From: Candidatus Obscuribacterales bacterium
Lineage (GTDB): Bacteria; Cyanobacteriota; Vampirovibrionia; Obscuribacterales; Obscuribacteraceae
DNA length: 64,000 nt
Assembly (NCBI GenBank): GCA_949127735.1
Contig: CASBPX010000027.1
Span: forward strand, 32,578-96,577
Direction: 5' to 3'
The translations under genes were made by a program, and so were the position numbers. Positions 28,867 to 36,986 of the stretch are shown here, piece after piece (position 1 is the first letter of the stretch; the number at the start of each line of letters is the position of its first letter). The notes below the pieces were generated by a model, which did no database searches, was not told the origin of the DNA, and saw only the letters and a program-made list of their open reading frames with translations.

Positions 28867-29998
28867 TAAAGAAGAAGTAGAAACGATCGTGGATACCCCT
28901 AACACCTACGGCCCTGAAGATGAGCAACTTTTGTTCTTCAAAAGGGCAGTCGAAGCTGCTCGCAACGGAATTTGTATTACAAATCCGAGGATGACGGACA
29001 ATCCGATTGTTTATGTCAATGATGGTTTTCTTGATTTTACAGGATACAAAAGAGATCAAGTACTTGGTCGCAATTGCCGCTTTTTACAAAGAGATGATCG
29101 CGACCAGGCGCCTATAGAAAGTATTCGCGAAGCCTTGCGCTTAGAGATTCCCATCACTACCATACTGCGCAATTATCGCCGTGACGGCTCACTTTTTTGG
29201 AATGAACTGACACTATCGCCGGTGCATGATCAATCAGGTCGCTTGATTAATTTTGTCGGGGTTCAGAACGATATTTCGGCTCGCAAGGACGCTGAAAAAC
29301 GTGTTTCGGAATTTTATTCTGTGATTTCGCATGAGTTGCGCACACCGCTCACATCAATAAACAGCGCTCTCAGTGTCATTGCTGATGGTTCTGCCGGCAA
29401 AGCAAACGCTCAGATAATGCGTATGGTTGAAATTGCCCTTGAAAATTCTGAACGTCTGGTTCGTTTAATTTCAGATATTCTCGATTGGAAAAAAATTGAG
29501 TCTGGAAAGTTTAAATTGAACAAAACTTATACCTGCCCTGAGGCGCTGGTAGACAGACTAATCACTGGGGTGAAGCCGCTCTCAAATTCTGCCAAAGTAC
29601 AACTTTTAAAAGAAGTGCAAACTACAGCCGAGGTCTATTTAGATATTGATCGCACTCTACAGATACTAACTAATCTTGTAGACAATGCTATCAAGTTCTC
29701 GGCCGCAGACAATGTTGTCACCATTCGGGTGGAACTTCGCAATGCCGATACCGTCCGTTTCTCGGTAGTTGATCAAGGGCCAGGAATTCCTAAAGACCAA
29801 CTGAATAAATTGTTCAAAGTTTTCCAGCAACTAGACTCATCCGACAGAAGAAAAACAGGCGGCACCGGCTTAGGATTATCAATCAGTCGATCGTTAGTCG
29901 AACTGCACGGCGGTCAAATTGGCGTGGAGAGCGAAGTAGGTAAAGGCAGTATGTTCTGGTTCGAAATTTACTCAAAAGTCGAGAGCGAGGTCAATTAA
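28811..29998 (+). CDS. LOV-domain sensor histidine kinase
   Basis: Canonical LOV signature GRNCRFLQ with YVNDGFLDFTGY and NYRRDGSLFWNELTLSPVHDQSGRLINFVGVQNDIS; HisKA VISHELRTPLTSI; HATPase GGTGLGLSISRSLVELHGG. Overlaps the preceding gene (TTG 28811 or ATG 28817). Confidence 0.93.
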   Translation: MHMNLNQKQKLLKHQQLNNKEEVETIVDTPNTYGPEDEQLLFFKRAVEAARNGICITNPRMTDNPIVYVNDGFLDFTGYKRDQVLGRNCRFLQRDDRDQAPIESIREALRLEIPITTILRNYRRDGSLFWNELTLSPVHDQSGRLINFVGVQNDISARKDAEKRVSEFYSVISHELRTPLTSINSALSVIADGSAGKANAQIMRMVEIALENSERLVRLISDILDWKKIESGKFKLNKTYTCPEALVDRLITGVKPLSNSAKVQLLKEVQTTAEVYLDIDRTLQILTNLVDNAIKFSAADNVVTIRVELRNADTVRFSVVDQGPGIPKDQLNKLFKVFQQLDSSDRRKTGGTGLGLSISRSLVELHGGQIGVESEVGKGSMFWFEIYSKVESEVN

Positions 29999-30060
29999 AA
30001 AAGCGCACTGAAAAAAGTTTTCTAGATGTTGGCGCACTGGAAACTTTAGAGGTGAACAAA

Positions 30061-30987
30061 ATGTACGAAATAGATTATCAAATAGATCAAATTGATCAAC
30101 TAGGTCAAATAGATCAAGTTGACGAGTTAACAATCGTCAAAACCGATGACCCTGCGGCCAATAGCGAAGCGGCATTGACTGCCTATTTGCAAAATATCGG
30201 TAAGACCAGCCTGATTAAAGCGAATGAAGAAATCGAGCTTGGCCGAGCCATACGCCAGGGCGATAATGCCGCTCTTTCCAAACTAGTGGTCAGTAATCTC
30301 AGGCTTGTAGTCAGCATAGCCAAACGGTTTCGTAACCAGGGTATGGATATGGAAGACATGATTCAGGAAGGCAATCTGGGCCTAATTCATGCCGCCAAAA
30401 AATTCGACCCCACTATGGGAAACCGATTTTCCACCTATGCAACATGGTGGATTCGTGAGTCTGTTAATCGTGCCATTGCCAACAAGGGCCGCACGATACG
30501 CATACCGGTGCACATCAGAACGCAAATGGGACGCCTCAAAAGAGTGGCGAAAGAGTATTTGCAATCGCATAACCGCTTCCCAACTGAGGCCGAATTGGCC
30601 GTAGCCCTTGAGTGCCAACCTGAAGAAATTGTCAGATTGGTCAGCAGCTCCAGCAGCATTGTGTCGCTCGACGAGCCGGTGAGCGGCGCTGAAAAAGACA
30701 CGCTTGAGTGTTTTATCGAAGACCAGTTCTCAGCCATGCCAGAACAAGCGGCCGAACAAGCCATGCTCAGGCGCGGTATTGACCGAATGACAGCGCAGCT
30801 GAGCAACTTAGAGAAGACCGCTATCAGCTACCTGTATGGTCTGGAAGGGGACGGTCTTTATGACGCAAAAATGGTTGCCGCCAAGCTCAATATTGATGTG
30901 GCAGAGCTAAGGCGCATCCAAAAACGCTCGTTAAAGAAGCTCAGACGGCATCTCCACAACAAATCTTTGAACGATTTCATCTCCTAG
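30061..30987 (+). CDS. RNA polymerase sigma-70 family (group 2-like) sigma factor
   Basis: GAGGTG SD before ATG 30061; LVVSNLRLVVSIAKRFRNQGMDMEDMIQEGNLGLIHAAKKFDPTMGNRFSTYATWWIRESVNRAI; N-terminal IDQ repeats. Confidence 0.93.
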   Translation: MYEIDYQIDQIDQLGQIDQVDELTIVKTDDPAANSEAALTAYLQNIGKTSLIKANEEIELGRAIRQGDNAALSKLVVSNLRLVVSIAKRFRNQGMDMEDMIQEGNLGLIHAAKKFDPTMGNRFSTYATWWIRESVNRAIANKGRTIRIPVHIRTQMGRLKRVAKEYLQSHNRFPTEAELAVALECQPEEIVRLVSSSSSIVSLDEPVSGAEKDTLECFIEDQFSAMPEQAAEQAMLRRGIDRMTAQLSNLEKTAISYLYGLEGDGLYDAKMVAAKLNIDVAELRRIQKRSLKKLRRHLHNKSLNDFIS

Positions 30988-31006
30988 CCGTTCACTAGCC
31001 GTTCAC
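30985..31006. repeat. 11-bp tandem duplication of stop-codon region
   Basis: tagccgttcac|tagccgttcac; the first TAG is the sigma-factor stop. Confidence 0.9.
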
Positions 31007-31096
31007 GATGCCAGGTTAAATTGAATATGCCGACATCTAGAAACAGTCAAAAACAGCTCAAGAAGCCGGTTAATCACGTAACAAATTCTTTACGAG

Positions 31097-31261
31097 ATGT
31101 CCCGTCGCAACGCTGGCAGGAAGATAATAAGCCATCCCTCCGGAGTGTTCATTTTTATGACTCTTGCCAGTTTGGCCATTGTTGTCCTGGGAACGATAAT
31201 TTGCACATTGATCAATGATTTCACCACGATGGGTGGTGATTACATTGAAGAAAATCCGTAG
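31097..31261 (+). CDS. Candidate 54-aa single-TM microprotein
   Basis: MSRRNAGRKIISHPSGVFIFMTLASLAIVVLGTIICTLINDFTTMGGDYIEENP*; basic N-terminus, one TM helix, acidic tail; below the ORF-track cutoff. Confidence 0.5.
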   Translation: MSRRNAGRKIISHPSGVFIFMTLASLAIVVLGTIICTLINDFTTMGGDYIEENP

Positions 31262-31362
31262 TGAAATCACAAAGCGCTACGAGCATATAGACTGGCAAAT
31301 AATGCCACCACCTGTGATGCCACATTATTTGCTGGCAAATAGCAATACTTGAAAAATAGCGC

Positions 31363-31391
31363 TTGACATAAATTGCGGGCGCTACTATCCT
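31363..31391 (+). promoter_or_regulatory. Sigma-70-like promoter of the rtcB leader region
   Basis: TTGACA (31363-31368), 17-bp spacer, TATCCT (31386-31391). Confidence 0.5.
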
Positions 31392-31402
31392 GGAAATATG
31401 TA

Positions 31403-31444
31403 TTGACCTTGAGCTGCTCCCCACGAGGAGCTTTTTTCGGTCAA
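31403..31444 (+). terminator. Attenuator-like hairpin with nested outer stem
   Basis: GCTCC-ccacga-GGAGC followed by TTTTTT (31416-31437), enclosed by TTGACC (31403-31408) / GGTCAA (31439-31444). Confidence 0.5.
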
Positions 31445-31467
31445 ACTGTTAAGACGAGGACAGCGCC

Positions 31468-31620
31468 ATGTTTCGGCCAACCATCAGCATCGTTAGACGA
31501 GATTGCCGCGGAATTCTATGCGGCTCGCATTCTAACGAGCAGGTCTTTTCAGTGAGCAAAAATTTCAAAGGCAGTTACGTCAATATGCCGACGGTGACCA
31601 CACCGATACTGCGAGCGTAA
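31468..31620 (+). CDS. Candidate 50-aa ORF in rtcB leader region
   Basis: GAGGA SD, 7-nt spacing, ATG; MFRPTISIVRRDCRGILCGSHSNEQVFSVSKNFKGSYVNMPTVTTPILRA*. Confidence 0.35.
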   Translation: MFRPTISIVRRDCRGILCGSHSNEQVFSVSKNFKGSYVNMPTVTTPILRA

Positions 31621-31998
31621 ACCTTTTAAAACATAGATAGTTAGCGGTTTTTGCTGCTTCATCGCTTGATGAAACAGGGTCAATTCATGGCAAAGAATTA
31701 CCAAATTACCGAATAACTAATTGCATTGAAGCAAATTTTCCATCCGCCTGAAAGCCGGCTGACGCTTCAATGCGGCACCGCCGGTGATATCGCTGGCGAT
31801 ACCCTAACACTCGGAGGAACTGATATGAGGTTCATGATCGAAGCCATTAATCCTGCTCGCCTGATGAGGCGATTTATCGTTGAGCATGTATTTGTACATG
31901 CCGGTTACCGCGAATACGGTAATTGCAACAGCGATGCCGATAATGCCACCACCGTTGCAGAGCATGCCGACGGCGCGGTCATCGAGATTAAGTCGATG
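31487..31998 (+). ncRNA. Candidate structured RNA / highly structured leader upstream of rtcB
   Basis: Succession of perfect or near-perfect stems, including TCGTTAGA/TCTAACGA, GCATTGAAGC/GCTTCAATGC, TCGCCT-GATG-AGGCGA, GCATGTA-TTTG-TACATGC, TTACCG-CGAATA-CGGTAA, CATCGA-gattaag-TCGATG. Confidence 0.4.
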
Positions 31999-32034
31999 TT
32001 GCAGCTAACTCTACAGCTCAGTGACACTGTATAA
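31825..32034 (+). CDS. Candidate 69-aa protein directly upstream of rtcB
   Basis: GGAGG SD with 7-nt spacing before ATG 31825; MRFMIEAINPARLMRRFIVEHVFVHAGYREYGNCNSDADNATTVAEHADGAVIEIKSMLQLTLQLSDTV. Alternative to the longer TTG ORF 31726..32034. Confidence 0.45.
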   Translation: MRFMIEAINPARLMRRFIVEHVFVHAGYREYGNCNSDADNATTVAEHADGAVIEIKSMLQLTLQLSDTV

Positions 32035-32062
32035 GTTAAAATCAAAAAAAAGAGATAGATAA

Positions 32063-33319
32063 ATGAACAGCGAAAAAATTCACCTCGATAGCTCTCACGA
32101 AGACTACGAGATGATCAAAATCAAAGAAAGAAAGCCAATCAAGGCCTGGGTTAAGGGTGTTGCACTAGAACAACCTGCGCTCCAGCAACTGATCAATCTC
32201 GCTTCCATGCCTTTCATTCACAAGCATATCGCGGTTATGCCCGATGCTCATATGGGTAAGGGCACTACTGTCGGTACAGTTATTCCAACTTTTAAGGCAA
32301 TCATTCCTGCTGCTGTTGGAGTCGACTTAGGGTGCGGCATGATTGCTATTGCCACCAGTTTGAAGGCCACCGATTTGCCTGATAATCTCAAGGTTCTAAG
32401 AAATGCCATTGAGAACGCAGTGCCAGTTGGTGCTGGTTTCTGGCGCAACGATTTGGCTGGCAACCATCCGGCTCAAAAGCCGGTTAATCAAGCCTGGGCT
32501 TCCCTGGCTGATAGATGGGATGTAATTGCTGAGAAGCATCCACAAGTTGATATCGGCCAAAATCGCAACCGTCTACAGCTAGGTACACTTGGATCTGGCA
32601 ATCACTTCATCGAGATTTTGCTCGATGGCAGTGAAAATGTCTGGTTCATGCTGCACTCAGGTAGCCGTGGCGTGGGCAACCGCATCGGTACTTATTTCAT
32701 CGACCTGGCTCGCAAAGAAATGGCAAAGAACCAAATTCATTTGCCCGATCAAGATCTGGCCTACCTTTCAGAAGGAGCCGTATATTTTGACGACTATCTT
32801 TTTGCCGTTCAATGGGCGCAAGATTATGCCTATTTGAACAGGCAGGTAATGATGGGACAAGTCATTGCTGCGCTTAAAGCCACTGGTCTGCTACCCGAAT
32901 TCGAAGCAGAAGCACAAGTGATCAACTGCCACCACAACTATGTGACCAGAGAAATTCACTTCGGTGAAGATGTCTGGGTAACCAGAAAGGGTGCAGTCAG
33001 AGCGCAGCTTGGCGATTGGGGCATCATCCCAGGATCTATGGGTGTAGGTTCTTATATCGTCAAGGGCAAGGGTAACGCTCAGAGCTTCAACAGCTGTTCA
33101 CACGGCGCAGGTCGCACCATGTCGCGTACACAAGCAAGAAAGAAAATTTCTCTTGAACGCCATGCTGAGGACACCGCCCATGTAGAGTGCCGCAAGGACG
33201 AAGGAATTCTTGATGAATCGCCTTCAGCCTACAAGCCACTAGATGCGGTGATGGCTGCTCAAGCGAGTTTGGTTGAAATTGTGCACAAACTCAGACCCCT
33301 GGTTTGTGTCAAGGGATGA
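32063..33319 (+). CDS. rtcB: RNA-splicing ligase RtcB
   Basis: VMPDAHMGKGTTVG, VDLGCGMIAI, LGSGNHFIEI, INCHHNYV, CSHGAGRTMSR. Confidence 0.96.
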   Translation: MNSEKIHLDSSHEDYEMIKIKERKPIKAWVKGVALEQPALQQLINLASMPFIHKHIAVMPDAHMGKGTTVGTVIPTFKAIIPAAVGVDLGCGMIAIATSLKATDLPDNLKVLRNAIENAVPVGAGFWRNDLAGNHPAQKPVNQAWASLADRWDVIAEKHPQVDIGQNRNRLQLGTLGSGNHFIEILLDGSENVWFMLHSGSRGVGNRIGTYFIDLARKEMAKNQIHLPDQDLAYLSEGAVYFDDYLFAVQWAQDYAYLNRQVMMGQVIAALKATGLLPEFEAEAQVINCHHNYVTREIHFGEDVWVTRKGAVRAQLGDWGIIPGSMGVGSYIVKGKGNAQSFNSCSHGAGRTMSRTQARKKISLERHAEDTAHVECRKDEGILDESPSAYKPLDAVMAAQASLVEIVHKLRPLVCVKG

Positions 33320-33342
33320 AGGTTGAAATCTCTCAATCCTAG

Positions 33343-33379
33343 TCGATATGTCGCGGTGGACAGCCACCGCGACAATCGA
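33343..33379 (+). terminator. Long perfect hairpin 3' of rtcB
   Basis: GTCGCGGTGG-ACAG-CCACCGCGAC with outer TCGAT/ATCGA; only a short downstream T-run. Confidence 0.6.
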
Positions 33380-33450
33380 TTTCACTCACGACATTTTCAC
33401 GCCTGATTTATTACTGTAAGTTTCATACTTAGTCATGATCACATCAACAC

Positions 33451-35355
33451 ATGTTCTGCAGCACCGACAGCCTCATTGATGAACGCTACCAGATTGTCAC
33501 CACAATCGGGCAGGGTGGCTCTGGCAGAGTTTATCTAATTGTTGATCTTGTGCGCAGTCGCCAGTTGGCGCTGAAAACTCTAGAACTCAATCTTGACCAA
33601 CAGATATCCTGGGCCAGATTTGAAAGGGAGGCACGCATTGCCAGCCGCTTAAATCATCCACATATCGCCCGCGTTTATGATTTTGGTCTGCTCGATAAAA
33701 AATTGCCTTACCTGGTAATGGAACTGGTGCACGGTCAAACACTTTTTGATCGGGTGAAAAATAATGGTCCACTGACAGGACATGAGACATTAATAGTGTT
33801 CAAGGCCATGGCAAGCGCCTTGCTTTACGCTCACGGGCTCAATATTATTCATCGCGATATCAAGCCGGCCAATATTATACTGACCACTGATATGCACGGA
33901 GAAATCACGGGAGCAAAACTGATCGATTTTGGCCTTTCAAAATGTGGTGGTGGCACAGAGTTTGCCCAATCACTTACAGCCACCGGTGAAGTTTTTGGCA
34001 GTCCTTACTATATGAGCCCCGAACAATGGAATGGCGAGACGCTGTCTGCCAGCGCCGATATGTACTCATTGGGCGTCTCCCTGTTCGAGACCTTAAGCGG
34101 CAATGTGCCCTACCAAGGAGAAAACGCCTTCGCCACAGCCCTGCTTCATACAACCAAGCCTGTGCCATATCTCGGTGATTTGAGTAATCCGCCGGACAAT
34201 CATGCTAACTGGGACTTGATCCTGCAAAAAATGCTGGCAAAAACTCCAGAACGGCGTTATGAGAATATGGCTGATCTAAATGATGACCTCAATCGTCTCT
34301 CTCAATGCCAAAGAATCGACAGTGAAGTCATAAGGGCAAGTTCCGCTCCTTCTTCGAGCTTCCTGGCACCACTTTCAGATCACAAGAGCAAGCTTCTGTG
34401 GGCCTTAATTTTCATAACCTTTTTGATATTGTCAGCTTTTGCTACTCTGATTTTTAATGCTTTTCCAAGTACAGTCGGCTACAACAAGAGCGAAGCTGAT
34501 TCAGAGCAACTGCCGATTCCAGGCATCACCAGAACCCTGCACACATACACTGTGGTCAGGGATCTGACCGAGGAAGGTCAAACTCGTTTTTATTTCCCAG
34601 AAAACAGCATGGGTAAATTCAAAGCTGGTGAATACACAATTAATGCTAGTGGAGTAGTGATACTGCCTATGCACCTGCCGCTCAAATTTAGCCCCAATGA
34701 GCTTTTCTTACAGCAACCTCACCTATTTCAAAATTTCCACCCAAATGACCTGGCAGAGCTTTCTATCAAAGGCTGCCCCGTTGAATTCAACGATCGGGCC
34801 ATGGAATATATCGGCTCCCTGACCGGCCTGAAGTCTCTGGAAGTAAAAAATTGTGCCATCACGTCAAAGTCAATTAATACATTGAATCAGCTCCCCAGTC
34901 TGACCGAAATGGTTTTAGAAGATACAGATATACAAGGTTCTGATTTACTAAAATTCAATCGACTAAAAGAACTGAAGACCTTAGAAGTGTGCGATATAGC
35001 TGATGTTCGCAATGTATTGCCGACCTTGAAAAATAACCAACACATAAAACATCTGGCACTCAACAACGATAACTTGCAAAATCAAGACCTAAAAATAATC
35101 AGTTCGTTAAGCAATCTTGAATTTCTGGAACTGAACGCCAACAAACAAATTGATGAAGACGGGCTTCGTTTGCTGGCCGATTTACCTAAGTTAACACGAC
35201 TTTCCATCTCTCATATTGCTTTCGATCCGAGCTGCTCGAAAACTCTGGCAAAATTCAAACAACTAAAAATACTTGCAATTGGCACCCACCATTGGTCCGC
35301 CAGTGAAGTTGCCGCACTAAAAAGAGCTCTTCCCCTCTGTATCATCAACCCTTAA
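33451..35355 (+). CDS. Ser/Thr protein kinase - TM - leucine-rich-repeat protein
   Basis: ERYQIVTTIGQGGSGRVYLI, IIHRDIKPANIIL, DFGLSK, GSPYYMSPEQ; TM LLWALIFITFLILSAFATLIF; C-terminal LRRs (LTGLKSLEVKNCAIT..., LSNLEFLELNANKQID...). Confidence 0.92.
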   Translation: MFCSTDSLIDERYQIVTTIGQGGSGRVYLIVDLVRSRQLALKTLELNLDQQISWARFEREARIASRLNHPHIARVYDFGLLDKKLPYLVMELVHGQTLFDRVKNNGPLTGHETLIVFKAMASALLYAHGLNIIHRDIKPANIILTTDMHGEITGAKLIDFGLSKCGGGTEFAQSLTATGEVFGSPYYMSPEQWNGETLSASADMYSLGVSLFETLSGNVPYQGENAFATALLHTTKPVPYLGDLSNPPDNHANWDLILQKMLAKTPERRYENMADLNDDLNRLSQCQRIDSEVIRASSAPSSSFLAPLSDHKSKLLWALIFITFLILSAFATLIFNAFPSTVGYNKSEADSEQLPIPGITRTLHTYTVVRDLTEEGQTRFYFPENSMGKFKAGEYTINASGVVILPMHLPLKFSPNELFLQQPHLFQNFHPNDLAELSIKGCPVEFNDRAMEYIGSLTGLKSLEVKNCAITSKSINTLNQLPSLTEMVLEDTDIQGSDLLKFNRLKELKTLEVCDIADVRNVLPTLKNNQHIKHLALNNDNLQNQDLKIISSLSNLEFLELNANKQIDEDGLRLLADLPKLTRLSISHIAFDPSCSKTLAKFKQLKILAIGTHHWSASEVAALKRALPLCIINP

Positions 35356-35379
35356 TTGCTGTACGTCTTAATTGCTGTA
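35351..35379. repeat. 16-bp-period tandem repeat carrying both convergent stop codons
   Basis: cttaattgctgta at 35351-35363 and 35367-35379. Confidence 0.9.
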
Positions 35380-36891
35380 AGCCTTAACCGGCATCTTTTC
35401 TCTGGCAACGGCTTGCTGCTTGAGCCACTGTTGGGCGTCCAGTCCGGCAGTGCGTCTTCTATCTGGTGTACCATGCAAAACAGACTGTATTGCCGGCATT
35501 CCCCGATTGCCATGGTCATCCCAGGCATGCTGTCCATTTTTAATTACTTCCACCACCACTGGGGCACCTTTGCAGTTGTACTCGCTAGTAACCACATCGG
35601 CTTTAACTACAGTTTTGGCATCGGCCTCACAGTCGTTTGCGGCGGCCCATACTTTTTCTTGTTTCAGGGGTTGTGAAAGCTCGAGATTGGTTTTAATCAT
35701 CCAGTCCATTTTCTTACTGATATCGCCCATGCCACCTTTAAGTGGAAGAGTCTGATCATCTGAGCCAAGCACGATTTTAATTGGCATTGATTGGCGTGGG
35801 GCTTGTTCTCCGCTCATCCAGGTGCCGTGGCTGCTATAAACTCCTGAAACCTGATTGGGGCGCTCAGTAGCGTAGACTTGAGCAAATCTGGCACCATCGC
35901 TGAAGCCTGCCAGGCCCACTTGATCAGCTATCGAAACCTGAGTTTTCACAGTTTTGATTACCTGGTCGAGATAGTCGACATCGCTGTATGACTTGTTTTC
36001 TTGAGCAGGCAAATTAATGCGCCCGGGAACATTCCAAACAGCACCAGTGTTTGCACCGACTGCGTTAGCTAGACGGCCTGCATCAAAAGTATTCAATTTG
36101 GGATAAGCGAATACAACGATGCTGCCGGTGCGCTCGGCGGCGGCAATCATGCCCATTTCTTCACGAGGCAGCCCAGCACCTTCACCAGCTGCAGCACCAT
36201 GCATAGCTATAACCATGGGGGCCCGAGAATCTGCGTTTTTAGGCACGTATATTTCATAGTGACGATCGCCGACTTCGACGTCATTGACTTCACCAACTTT
36301 TAAATTGCTACCGGCCTTAAGCAACTGATCGCCAGTAACGCGGAATTCTTGTGGTACGTCATTACTTTTCTTTTCATCCATCAGCATTTGGAAACGAGCA
36401 TTTTCAGCCGGGCTGGCAATGCGACGCATTTGTTCGGTGAGATTCAACATTTCTACTTTATTGCTACCGAACCTGATGCCGTATTTGTTGGTGTACAAAT
36501 CGTCAATACGCTTAATTTCTTCTGGTGTTTTATTTTCTAGAATTTTATAGATTTTGTTGAAGTCGTGTCCAGAGCCCAACAGTCGTGCTGGCGAATATTT
36601 ACTGGTAGCATTGAAGGCCGAGTCCAGCTCTTTGGCGGCAGCTTCCATTTTAGCCTGGTCTACAGGCCACTTAGTAGCATAAGAAGTTTTCTCAGAACGA
36701 TCATCACCGTTGAATAAATCATCAAACTTAGGCAAATAACGGTCAGCAGAAGAAGGCTCCAGGTCTTTGCCGGACCGGACAGGAGATGAAGAATAGATAT
36801 CTTGCACCATTTTTCCCATCGACTCGGAAAAACGCGACGAAGTCGACTCGGCTGCTTCAGGCCTCTCTGCGGTTGCGCGGTCATTTGCCAT
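35368..36891 (-). CDS. PHB-depolymerase/esterase-like alpha/beta hydrolase (paralog 1)
   Basis: YEIYVPKNADSRAPMVIAMHGAAAGEGAGL, LAGFSDGARFA nucleophile elbow, GQHAWDDHGN. Confidence 0.85.
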   Translation of the reverse strand: MANDRATAERPEAAESTSSRFSESMGKMVQDIYSSSPVRSGKDLEPSSADRYLPKFDDLFNGDDRSEKTSYATKWPVDQAKMEAAAKELDSAFNATSKYSPARLLGSGHDFNKIYKILENKTPEEIKRIDDLYTNKYGIRFGSNKVEMLNLTEQMRRIASPAENARFQMLMDEKKSNDVPQEFRVTGDQLLKAGSNLKVGEVNDVEVGDRHYEIYVPKNADSRAPMVIAMHGAAAGEGAGLPREEMGMIAAAERTGSIVVFAYPKLNTFDAGRLANAVGANTGAVWNVPGRINLPAQENKSYSDVDYLDQVIKTVKTQVSIADQVGLAGFSDGARFAQVYATERPNQVSGVYSSHGTWMSGEQAPRQSMPIKIVLGSDDQTLPLKGGMGDISKKMDWMIKTNLELSQPLKQEKVWAAANDCEADAKTVVKADVVTSEYNCKGAPVVVEVIKNGQHAWDDHGNRGMPAIQSVLHGTPDRRRTAGLDAQQWLKQQAVAREKMPVKAYSN

Positions 36892-36949
36892 ATCGATTGC
36901 CGTCCCTGGTAAGTAGTCTCAGACTATTACATCGTCAGGGCAATACGGG

Positions 36950-36971
36950 GGCAGATTATTGGCAGGTTATT
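36950..36971. repeat. 11-bp tandem repeat downstream of an esterase stop
   Basis: ggcagattatt|ggcaggttatt|ggcag. Confidence 0.8.
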
Positions 36972-36986
36972 GGCAGCTCAAAACGC

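Noticed and set aside
31021-31218. 65-aa ORF listed in the track
   Set aside because: Overlaps the more protein-like 54-aa TM microprotein in another frame; no domain or convincing SD.
31861-31880. CTGATGAG motif resembling a hammerhead ribozyme core
   Set aside because: No appropriately placed GAAA and no catalytic three-stem arrangement; it is simply the loop of the TCGCCT-GATG-AGGCGA hairpin.
31360-32060. Known large RNAs (tmRNA, RNase P, 6S, YrlA, group I/II intron)
   Set aside because: None of the hallmark conserved sequences I can recall (GGAAAGTCC, T-loop plus CCA, domain V, etc.) were seen; a covariance-model search is still needed.
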